64,000 nt of DNA from Zygnema cylindricum (taxonomy: Eukaryota > Streptophyta > Zygnematophyceae > Zygnematales > Zygnemataceae). The stretch is from positions 1 through 64,000 of the forward strand of contig JBBHKE010002320.1 in the NCBI GenBank assembly GCA_037447655.1, in the 5' to 3' direction. Under the pieces are notes generated by a model. The model ran no database searches. It worked only from the letters and a program-made list of their open reading frames with translations, and was not told where the DNA came from. Of the stretch, positions 35,301 through 44,246 are shown one piece after another (position 1 is the first letter of the stretch; each line of letters opens with the position of its first letter). Both the position numbers and the translations under genes were made by a program.

Positions 35301-37955
35301 TTCGACGGGAGGCGGAAAAAACCAATCGGGTTCTTCCTCTCGAACGGGAACATCATGGTCGGCCGGAATTTGAGGTGGTTGTACCGCCACGATAGCTCTT
35401 TCGCGGTTAGGTGAAGGAGGAAAAGCAACGACCTCGTCTTCGTCTCCATATTCTTCCTCCATGCGCCTCTCCGAGCTCTCCGAAGATTGCTCGTCCGAGG
35501 TTGTCGGATCGTCTTCGTATTTCGTCACCGGAATGTCCGACGATTCGGTTTCTTCCGGCACTTCCCCCTCTTCCATAGGCTCTTCCCCGTCCTCTATAGG
35601 CTCGTCCGACGCGGTTCCCGAGGGGTCGTATTCTTCTTCTTCTTCCTTACCCTCTTCTACTTCGCGGACACCTTCTTCCTCGGCTCCAACCCCTTCATCC
35701 GGACCCCCCCCCCTCCGGCACACTTCTCCTTACTACCGTCTCCGTCCCCGTCCCTTCCCTCCCCACCGCCTTCGATTCCTCCATCGCCTCTATTTCGGCA
35801 CCCGATTCCTCCCCCTCCGTCAAAACCAACTCCATTCGAACCCTTTCCCCACCAACCTCCTCCGGTTCAACCCTATTCCCTAATACTCCTCTGGTTGCCC
35901 CCCTCTCTCAAACTACCACCTCCGCTCTGGGTATCTCATGCCCAATCGCATTCCTCCATGTGCCTCTCTGAGCTCTCCGAAGATTGCTCGTCCGAGGTTG
36001 TCAGATCTTCCTCGTATTTCGTCACCGGAATGTCCGACGATTCGGTTTCTTCCGGCACTTCCCCCTCTTCCGTAGGCTCTTCCCCGTCATCTATAGGCTC
36101 GTCCGACGCGGTTCATGAGGGGTCGTATTCTTCGTCTTCTTCCTTACCCCATTCTACTTCGCGGACACCTTCTTCCTCAGCTCCAACCCCTTCATCCGGA
36201 ACCCCCCCCTCCGGCACACTTCTCCTTACTACCCTTTCCGTCCCCGTCCCTTCCCTCCCCATCGCCTCCGATTCCTCCATCGCCTCTATTTCGGCACCCA
36301 ATTCCTCCCCCTCCGTCAAAACCAACTCCATTCCAACCCTTTCCCCACCACCCTCCTCCGGTTCAACCCTATTCCCTAATACTCCTCTGGCTGCCCCCCT
36401 CTCTCGAACTACCACCTCCGCTCTGGGTATCTCATGCCCAACCGCCTCCTCATCCAAACTTTGCCTTTCTTCCGCCCCCTCTATTTCCTTCTCCCTGACC
36501 AGTTCCGCCCCTTCCTCACGTTCTCTTTCAATATCCTCCCCCACCGCTATCTCCCTTTCTTCCCTAAACTGTTCTATAACCGCCACCCTTTCCCTCACTG
36601 AATTCTCCCCTCTAGGTATATGACCCCCTACATCGGTTTCATTTAGTCGTGGACGATATCGTCGCTGAATGGCAGAGCGAAGTCGTTTGAATGGTCGTCG
36701 GCCGCCCTCCATGGAGAAAAGAAACAATTGCTTCCCGGGAAACAAAGTAGTTACATAGTTAAGGGAGAAATAAACAACCTAAAAGCGGCACTTTTGGTTA
36801 GACCTTTACTTAGATCTCGGTGCTATAACAACGTAGACAATTATTCACCGACAGAAAATTTAACCGTTGGCCCTGCGAAGTTATAGAATTGACATCCAAG
36901 CGACGACACAATGTCGTCGAGCGTTCAAATATATTCGCGTTTCTTAACATGGAATCGACGAAACAACGTTGACGCCCGCGAATGATATTCAAGTATACCA
37001 GCGTTGGATTGACTGAACTGATGTCGTCGGTGGTTTAGTCGAAACGACGAACCACTGTCGTCCGTCATTCGCACTTTCGACCAAACGAGGAGTCATCATA
37101 CATTCAATGAATTTGTCGAACCCATCATTGAAGCGACGACACGATGTCGTCGCATACACCGCGACGAACCACTGTCGTCCGTCATTCGCACTTTCGACCA
37201 AACGAGGAGTCCTCATACATTAAATGAATTTGTCGAACCCATCATTGAAGCGACGACACGATGTCGTCGCATACACCGCGACGAACCACTGTCGTCCGTC
37301 ATTCGCACTTTCGACCAAACGAGGAGTCCTCATACATTCAATGAATTTGTCGAACCCATCATTGAAGCGACGACACGATGTCGTCGCATACACCGCGACA
37401 AAGAACCTTCGTCGCTAATACGCTGTCCCCACAAGGAAATCGTAGGACACGATGAAAGTAATACCAAAATATAACAAGACAATGCATACCAACCGACAAC
37501 ATAAATAAACACGCACTAATGGCGAGGCAATGACAAGTTAGGATGTAGATTGAGAAGGAAAGTAGGCGGTCCAACATATTACTTGTATTGTAGACTCCGG
37601 TAAAATGCTCGGGAAACTTCCTCAACGTCCTTGGAATGAGTTCTTTCTCCCCGTTATTTTCGCAATCCCTCAGCATCCAGTTTATAACTCGCAGCCGCGT
37701 TACCTTAGTCGACACATGTTGAACTTTCCTGTGAGGAACACGTCCTCTCGAATTGGCCGAGGACGGAAAAAACCCTTCCACAATGGCCGCCGGGTCAACC
37801 GAGGTTTCGACTTCCGCCTCACTCCCTTCCTCGTTCGGAAATGCGATTTCCTCGTCGACCCTTTCCATTTCTTCATCTTGTTCAGACTGAGCGTTGCGTG
37901 GATTGTTGATGTTATTGGCAGAGTTGGCTCCCCAAATTCTATTAAGGGTCCACAT
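32314..37955 (-). CDS. pogo/Tigger-like DDE transposase, apparently intact
   Basis: Exons on the - strand: 37955-37583, 34202-33723, 33576-33325, 32990-32314. All junctions are GT-AG and in phase, giving 1782 nt and 593 aa. The N-terminal half holds an HTH-like DNA-binding region (TLRKFPEHFTG.. then KAKRWWIERR across the first junction, and a CENP-B-type block KRWVQRCQEKHNIVVRAQKG). The C-terminal half is a DDE_1 catalytic domain: NMDETH (Asp296), FLDNCGGH (Asp409) and QPADSFVI (Asp446), spacing DD36D, with ILK-type KIKDVWSRIW following. No stop or frameshift was found, so it may be active. The family cuts and pastes at TA targets. Intron 1 is 3380 bp and contains another gene plus a tandem array. 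Other introns are 121-334 bp. Confidence 0.85.
34657..36712 (-). pseudogene. acidic coiled-coil accessory gene nested in transposase intron
   Basis: A - strand open frame starts MEGGRRPFKRLRSAIQRR (ATG 36712) and runs through Glu/Arg-rich sequence to a stop at 36113. A second frame, 35723-35154, continues the same protein (EEYDPSGTASDEPIEDGEEP ... DWFFPPPVEDEAMDGFRP). A last block, about 35037-34657, starts ANQAIVRRPIGFEIDVPELV and ends in a heptad-rich coiled coil (AELEQLRNEVENLNRRVEAQ) before TGA. The middle is tandemly duplicated (497-bp offset) and the upstream copy has an in-frame TGA where the other reads GlyThr. As sequenced the reading frame is broken unless splicing removes one copy. 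Function unknown. Its position suggests a transposon accessory protein. Splice sites before 35037 are unresolved. Confidence 0.45.
35461..36440. repeat. 497-bp tandem duplication in the acidic gene
   Basis: The segments starting at 35461 and 35958 (ATGCGCCTCTCCGAGCTCTC and ATGTGCCTCTCTGAGCTCTC) run in parallel for about 480-490 bp with few differences. Differences include CCCGAGG versus CATGAGG, which creates the stop in the upstream (- strand) copy. Confidence 0.85.
37045..37395. repeat. 117-bp tandem array with GCGACGACA palindromes
   Basis: Three full units start at 37045, 37162 and 37279, with a fourth beginning at 37396. Each unit holds a palindrome with 9-bp arms GCGACGACA / TGTCGTCGC around CGA (for example 37133-37153). 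A diverged single palindrome lies at about 36900-36920. It lies in intron 1 of the transposase gene and shares its core with the 31-kb array. These are candidate transposase-binding sites. Confidence 0.8.
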
Positions 37956-40900
37956 AATTTCAAAACCTTAATATCACCTAAAAAATTAGAAATAATAGCT
38001 GCTGCAAAGGAAGAAGATGGCAACCCAAGCAAATGAGGAAGAAGTGGTGATAGTGTCGACTTCATTATCACAAATTCATTTATATAATACACGTGATGCA
38101 ACCGAAAGTGAATTTTCGCGGTAAAAATGGAGGGATTTGCCATTTTAAAAATTTCGTTAAAAATTCAAATTTTGAACTTTATTATGCCTTTCAATTTTTA
38201 AATATTTAAAAACGCGGGAATAGAAGCGGGATTACGTAAAAAATGTTTCGATTTGGCAAAACATTTCAAAACTGACGTCGTCGATGAAATGTTTTCAGCG
38301 CCATGGAAAGTCCTCCAGCTTACAGTGCGTACGGCAAAAAGATGATGGAAAAAAATGCGGCGTCGCAACCCCGAAAAACGGTTGTTCTAACGTCACGTAC
38401 GAAAACTGACCAACTTTAGGAATGCGTGGATAGTAAACATGCCACGTATTTTCGGCAACAGCCAATGATGATCTTCCAACGAAGACTCATCATCTTTCAT
38501 CGGCGTATTACCGCCAATTAGAATTAACATGTATCCTAATAAGTGGTTTTTCTTCGTTATACATTCAATTAGAATTAACAGTGATACTAATAAGAGGCTT
38601 GTTCGACGTCTGATCTAAGTAAACGTATCGTTAATACACTCATGTCCCAATATTACAATACATTAATTCTAATAAAGCAAGCCGGCCGGCACCTTATTAA
38701 GGTTAAGGGTCCATATTTAAAGTCATACAACGCTCGTTCTCACCGCGTACGACAACGATATTTAAATCAATCGTTGGGTTCAATGTAAGTTATGTGAAAC
38801 GAACGTAAACATGGAATGCTGGTTGCTATAGTTGCGTTCTACACACAATAACAAACTGAAATGATTGAACGTATTATAGTTGTACGGTTACAGAACGTTA
38901 TGAGATAATTGCGTTTTACAACCCCGAAGCATAGAATCAACTATATGACGGGACAATGTACGATTCGTCCTATGTTGTCCTCGCACCTATTTTACTGTAA
39001 TCATATTCACCGCGTGCGAAACAAACGCTTATTAGAGTCACGAATGAACTTAAGTGAAAGTACACATACCCGTACATTTCGACTGTTTTTACTCGTACCT
39101 ATTTTAGTGTATAATCATGCACGGTGTAATGATTATGTATTCGCAAACCCAAAATAGAATTATGGATTTTTACAATGGAAGGACGCCACGTCGTACGGAT
39201 TGTCAGATTTTGTACTTCTACCTATTTTACCGTATATGCTACGACGGCGGATCCTGTATACCCAAATCAGCGTTATGGAGAAATTACAATAAAACTTTTT
39301 TTTGAAAATGGTATTGATACACAAATTAGCGTAAATGACACTAATTCATAATATACACTAATAATTTCTATACGCTAATAACGATTCACGGTGTACTGTA
39401 CTGTAGTACCACGTGGCTAATAGTCCACGTGTGACTGTGTGAGCTCAAAACTGTCCTGTAGGGTTTTCAAAGTTTCGTAACCTTCTGGCCAGTTTTGTCT
39501 TTTTGTAGCGAAATCAGAGTTCACGACTTCACGCTGACTTTCTCATGTAGCGGCATCGTATCAGTTTTTCACAAATCCGGGTGTTCTTTCAACCATAAAC
39601 TGCAGAACTCATATAAGCAGTTGAACGCACGGTTAACTCCAAGACCTTGGGAACCAATAGGAAATCGATATAACACGGAATGACGCTCGCCGTTCAGTGT
39701 CACAACAAACCGAACGGCGAAACATGGAGACGAAGTTGTGACGGGATTACGACAGATTTTCGCGGCCAATTTTGGCTGCTGCCCATCACATGACATTCTC
39801 GCGAGGTGGACCTTTTCTAAGCGCGCGTCCACGCGGCAGTTAATCAATGGTCAATTTTTGCTCCAGACTACACCGTGTATCACTATTAGGGTACTTTCGC
39901 ATGTAACCGAAACTTAGTCTTGTTACTTTGTTTTTTAGCGAAGATTAGAGCATTCGGATGTAAACGCAAATAACTTGTCACTTAAAAAAGTGACTTACGT
40001 AGACGTGTACGAAACAATGTGATAGATGAAGTGGTACACAAAATGAGGCGAAACTTCCACTCGGCTTCAATTTTAGGCATTTCTACGCACGCTGTACAAT
40101 TTGCGTGACTTTGTAACATTGTCGACGTGTCGAAATCCTAAAATACCTTTCGCTATCGCACAGAAATGCGTTTTCGTTTTTCGTCTTCCCACTTGCCGAC
40201 AGGTGGCCAATATTTTTCCTACACCTTATGTGTGAAGACACGTGTGTTTGAGAGAGATGGAAATCAGCGCACGAAAAACAGTACGCACAGGCTGGAAACG
40301 TGGAGTGTGTTTTTTTTTTGTACTCCGCGCACAAAAATTGTAAAAAATTCCAGACACGTGCGACAGCGTCTGCCTATTCACTCACCTTTTTGGACTTTAT
40401 TTCAAATCACCTCGATGTAAAGTTTGAACATGTGCTGAAAGGACGCGAAAGTGGGTCGAAATGCGCTAGACGACAAATTGCATCACGCTAGACGAAAAAA
40501 TACTGCACGCATAAAGTTTCAAGGTAACACAACTTGTACGGTGGTAATTTCTATTTTTTGGTACGGCTGCGGATTTTCTCGTTTTCTTCTAAGTTATGGA
40601 GGAAAACGACAGAAAATAACTGTAACTTTAGCACATGCGAAAATACCCTCAGCATGGGAGTGACAATGTCACGAAGATATGGCACACTATTTTCAGAGTG
40701 ACCGTTTCTCACGTAAATTTCGAGTGCTCGGAATCTCAGGGCATCGCAATCCGTACAATCGTACGAAAAACAGGAGAAAAACGTTTGTCCGAAGGTCGGT
40801 GCGAAACTGCCAATCCGAGAATCCCGAAAGCCCATTCGCGGGAACTTCTGGGGAGAGCAAAAAGGTCAAAAGTCAAAAGTCAAAGTCAAAGTCAAAAATC

Positions 40901-41458
40901 AAAGATCAAATATTTTTGATTCGTTGTAGCCGTACCGCCACGAGGCGCCCGCCGGCGGTTTCTCGCAAAAAATTGTAGTACTCTTTCGTGTGAAAACCGT
41001 ACAAATGTACGACAGTCATTTGATACTTCTCGGTAGATTGACATGAGCATTTTCATTAGAGCTACTAGCAGTACCAAATTACAGTGGACGATGGACAAAA
41101 AAACGAAAAAACGAAAAAACGAAAAAGCGAAAAAACGATGGACACTTCCTCAGAAACATATTATATATAACTGATGCAGTCAGAAACCCTTTTTTAGCAT
41201 TTTTTGAAGCCTTTTTTTCAGTTTTAAAACTTTTTTTAGCAGCTTTTAGGGTTTCATCAAATTAATTTTATCAATTTTTACTTCCCCCCCACCTCTCGTA
41301 AAAAAAATAAATAAATAAATAAATACACTCCTTTTTACATCAATGCAAAACCAGGTTTAAAAAAAAAAATGAATCATATAACAAAGGAGACACGTAGAAA
41401 AAATTGTTGAATATTAAATCCAGGAACCGTTTTTTTACACAAAGGTAAAAAGAAACAA
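37956..41458. other. intergenic with MITE ends, no gene recognised
   Basis: Probably includes the transposase promoter and transposon end (38.0-38.4 kb), but no clear terminal inverted repeat was found. A family 2 right end (CTAATAACGATTCACGGTGTA) stops near 39395 and a left end (TACACCGTGTATCACTATTA) starts near 39870. A run of AGTCAAA repeats lies at 40866-40905, and AAAAAACG and AAAT microsatellites at 41098-41140 and 41308-41330. The segment about 40440-40690 is a diverged copy of 45690-45920. Confidence 0.45.
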
Positions 41459-41980
41459 ATGTTTAACCTAATAAAAAAGAAAAAAAAAAAGTTTTTCAGG
41501 TATTATACGACTGTATCCTCCACCTGTTTCTACAGTCTCAACAATTCTCCTGAAATAATTAAAAATAAATTATGCCCAAAAAGCACAACTGATAAAATAA
41601 ATTTCCTACGCTTTCGGCGAACAAAAAAAATAAAAATAAAATTAGTCCCAATGACCAAAAATCCCAGAAAAAATATGCCGAATTGCTTAAAAATAAGCTT
41701 TCTAAGCCTGAGTCCAAAAGAAAAAAAAATTATTATAAATGACCCGAATTCTCAAAATCCTGAAAACCCGCGACACATTATTCTATTCACATTTCCAGGT
41801 CATGGAATTCATGACATTGCCTCCCTCCCATTCCTCACTCCTCCTCCCTCATCCCTCCTCCTCCCTCCTCCCCTCTCCTCTTCTCTCCTCTTCCTCTCTC
41901 CTCTCCCTCCCTCCTCCTCCTCGGTGTCATTCCTCCACTCCCTCTTTCCCGCTTCCCTCCTCCGTCCTCCTCTCGACCAA
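41459..41980. other. low-complexity DNA downstream of the AGP gene
   Basis: A/T homopolymer-rich sequence passes into CCTCCCT-type pyrimidine sequence (41817-41970). The latter is probably the AGP 3' UTR. The long ORF here is a low-complexity artefact. Confidence 0.45.
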
Positions 41981-42663
41981 TCAGAAGGCCGCCAGCACCA
42001 TCCAGGCCAGCGCCAATCCACTTGCCAGCTGGACCACAGCCTTGGGAGCCGCCACGTAGACACCTGCACAATCAAATCCAGAATCAATACCGACCAAACT
42101 CTCTCCCTCTCCCTCTCTCCCTCTCTCTCTCCCTCTCCCTCTCCCTCTCCCTCTTTCTCTTCCCTTTCTCCCTCCCATCGTATTCCCTGAATTCACCCTA
42201 TCATCTCCTTTCCTCTCTCTCTCCCCTTCCCATCCCTCTCATTCCCTCCCTTCAATTTCCCACCATCCCCTCTCTCCCTCTCTCCCTCCCCCCCCCTCCC
42301 TCTCCCCCTCCCCTCCATCCCCTCTCTCCCTCCCTCTCCCTCCCTCTCCCTCCCCCCCTCACCGGCGCTTGGCGGCGGCGGCGGGTACGCCAGCACCGCG
42401 GCCACGGTGGGGGGGGCGAACGCCAGGGGGGGGGGAGGGGGTGACGTCATCTCCTCGTTGTCCTCATCCGGGGAAGGCGCCACTGCGTCAGAGGGCGAGG
42501 GCGAATCTGAGGGAGATTCGACGGGAGGCTCGACGGGGGAGAGGGAGGGAGACTCTACGGGGGGGAGGGAAGGAGACCCAGCTGGCCCTTGAGCGAGGGA
42601 GAGGGAGGCGAAGAGGAGGAAGGCGAAGGCCATGGGGAAGAAGAGAGATCGGAAAGAGGCCAT
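41981..42663 (-). CDS. classical GPI-anchored arabinogalactan protein
   Basis: Two exons, 42663-42363 and 42063-41981, GT-AG intron of 299 bp, 384 nt and 127 aa. The protein starts MASFRSLFFPMAFAFLLFAS, a clear signal peptide with likely cleavage after SLAQ (around residue 25). A Pro/Ser/Ala-rich middle follows (PSLPPVESPSLSPVEPP, PPPPPLAFAPP), with the dipeptide pattern that directs prolyl hydroxylation and arabinogalactan addition. It ends with a hydrophobic tail encoded by exon 2 (VVQLASGLALAWMVLAAF), a typical GPI-anchor signal. Expected location is the outer plasma membrane and cell wall. Exon 2 lies in a different frame from the exon 1 read-through, so the anchor is visible only after splicing. 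Both exons end at CT-rich microsatellites. Confidence 0.85.
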
Positions 42664-42812
42664 GGTGGAGGGAGGTCTGAGAGAGGGTAGAGAGGAACGA
42701 GAGGGAGAAGAGGGAAAGAGAGAGAGAGAGTGAGAGTGAGAGGAGAGTGGTAGTAATGAGAGAGTGAGAGAACGAGGGAGGGAGACGACGAGGGAATTGT
42801 GCGAGAGAGTTG

Positions 42813-42815
<3 letters not shown>

Positions 42816-42900
<85 letters not shown>
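42816..42900 (-). repeat. (CT)n tract in the AGP 5' UTR
   Basis: About 42 uninterrupted GA dinucleotides on +, CT on the coding strand, begin 30 or so bases downstream of the AGP TATA box. The tract should therefore start at or just after the transcription start and occupy the leader. CT-rich leaders are known to enhance expression in plants. Length polymorphism is expected. Confidence 0.85.
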
Positions 42901-42902
<2 letters not shown>

Positions 42903-42930
42903 TGATGAGAAACAGCGGGAGGTTGCGAGC

Positions 42931-42940
42931 TCTATATAGG
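42931..42940 (-). promoter_or_regulatory. TATA box of the AGP gene
   Basis: On the - strand CCTATATAGA lies about 270 bp upstream of the AGP start codon and about 30 bp before the CT tract. It is a good TATATA match at the correct orientation and distance. Confidence 0.7.
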
Positions 42941-42998
42941 AGGGTTGGCGGGAAGCGCGACAATTGGCTGCCGCGAGGTACGGCCGACCGTAGCCGCC

Positions 42999-43028
42999 GT
43001 GACGTGACGTGACGTGACGTGACGTGAC
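42999..43028 (-). promoter_or_regulatory. six tandem GTGAC units (bZIP-type ACGT sites)
   Basis: Exactly six GTGAC units create five overlapping TGACGTGA motifs with ACGT cores, the sequence class bound by plant bZIP factors (as-1/ABRE-like). They lie 60-100 bp upstream of the TATA box. Whether they act as a promoter element or are just a minisatellite cannot be told from sequence. Confidence 0.5.
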
Positions 43029-43771
43029 AAAGCGGGTTGACAGGGCCGCTCGAAGGAAAGGACGCGACGGCGGCAGCGGGCGCGAAGCAGGAGGCCAACG
43101 GGTGGGGAGGGGGGCGAGCGGCGACGGCGGGCGGCGGTTCGGGGAAGCTGGGAGCGTCGGGAGCCGTCGATCGGGATCCAAACGGGGGGGTAGGGGGGGA
43201 GGAAGGCGACCGTTGAACAGTACACCGCCAATCGCTATTAGCGTAGTGTACGCTAATCCCGTCCCGCTTTTTTTTACTATTATTCTCCATTAGCGTAGTT
43301 CATTCTATTTTTTTCTTTACTCTATTTAGGGTTAATTTTTTAGTACCGTACAAAATGGAAGTACGCCATTATTTAATTAGTGTCGTGTACGAACTGTGTC
43401 AGACCGTACAATATTGTACCTTTTTAAGTGCAAAAGTATAATTAATGAGTTTTAATAACCGTGGACGCATGAGAATGTGCGCTCTAAAAATGGGATATAA
43501 TCGGGTTGTCAAATATCACGTTAGCACATATTCGTCCAGCAACCACGTTTCGAATGTGTGAACGTACAATTTGTGTACGATTTGTCAGATTTTATACGAA
43601 TACATATATTAGTGTAAGCATGTTTGCGACCGATATTTATTTTTTCAAAGACCCAAATTAGAATTATTAAACAATTAGAATGTATGTTTTTTTTCGAAAT
43701 TTTCAAATTCTTAATTAACGTACACCACTGTAATTTTTCATACACGCTAAAGAAACTTCTACGCTAATAGC

Positions 43772-43981
43772 TAGTGTTGGGTATCGAGGACCCATTGCCG
43801 ATATTCGATATATATCGAATTTCATGTACCCGATATTCGATATATCGCTTCGATATATCGAATTTCAAATTATCGCGATATATCGCCGATATATCGCCAA
43901 TATATCGTATCGACGATATATCGAATATGAAAATTTTAAATTTTTTTTTCAAACCCCCCCCCCCCCCACTGAGCGCTCAGT

Positions 43982-44014
<33 letters not shown>

Positions 44015-44225
44015 AAAAACCCGTACGATTTTTCGTACGATTCTCCGTACGATTTTTCGTACGGTTTTCCGTACTCTGCCTGTACGGACACGAAATTTTT
44101 GCGATATATATCGCGATAATTTATGTTGGTCTCGGTACGATATATCGAGGATCCTCCTCGATCGATATTCGATATATCGAATATCGAGATTATCGCGATA
44201 TGAATCTACCCGATACCCAACACTA
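43772..44225. mobile_element. 454-bp hAT-type MITE, copy 2
   Basis: The left end TAGTGTTGGGTATCG and right end CGATACCCAACACTA are perfect 15-bp inverted repeats. The flanks carry a perfect 8-bp duplication CTAATAGC (43764-43771 and 44226-44233). Length is 454 bp, the same as the copy at 10059. The interior is dominated by CGATAT palindromes and a C-run/G-run hairpin (43957-44012). Confidence 0.9.
43957..44012. repeat. C-tract / G-tract palindrome
   Basis: A run of C, then CACTGAGCGCTCAGTG, then a G run of about 32. The whole can form a hairpin and the G run can form G-quadruplexes. It is part of hAT MITE copy 2. Homopolymer length may be unreliable in the assembly. Confidence 0.8.
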
Positions 44226-44246
44226 CTAATAGCGATTGGCAGTGTA

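Larger units (their letters stand above)
34318..37435. mobile_element. possible separate TIR element inside transposase intron 1
   Basis: The left end TAGCGACGAAGTGC (34318) and right end CTTCGTCGCTA (ending about 37435) are inverted and flanked by TA on both sides. Between them lie the acidic gene and the 117-bp array. This could be a nested element about 3.1 kb long, or simply subterminal motifs of the larger transposon. The boundary assignment is by eye only. Confidence 0.35.
43221..44246. mobile_element. TA-flanked TIR element split by a hAT MITE
   Basis: The left end TACACCGCCAATCGCTATTA (43221) and right end TAGCGATTGGCAGTGTA (ending 44246) are near-perfect inverted repeats. Removing the hAT insert and one 8-bp duplication leaves about 564 bp. 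It has no coding sequence and is related to MITE families 1 and 2. Confidence 0.75.

Noticed and set aside
35487-36623. 378-codon + strand Ser/Pro-rich ORF
   Set aside because: Antisense of the Glu/Arg-rich acidic gene. The Ser/Pro composition is the expected mirror of that sequence.
41459-42190. 243-codon + strand ORF
   Set aside because: Homopolymer A runs followed by CCT repeats. A low-complexity artefact antisense to the AGP gene.
42193-43290. 365-codon - strand ORF over the AGP gene
   Set aside because: Only the part from 42663 to 42363 is coding. The upstream part reads the promoter and CT tract, and the downstream part reads the intron.
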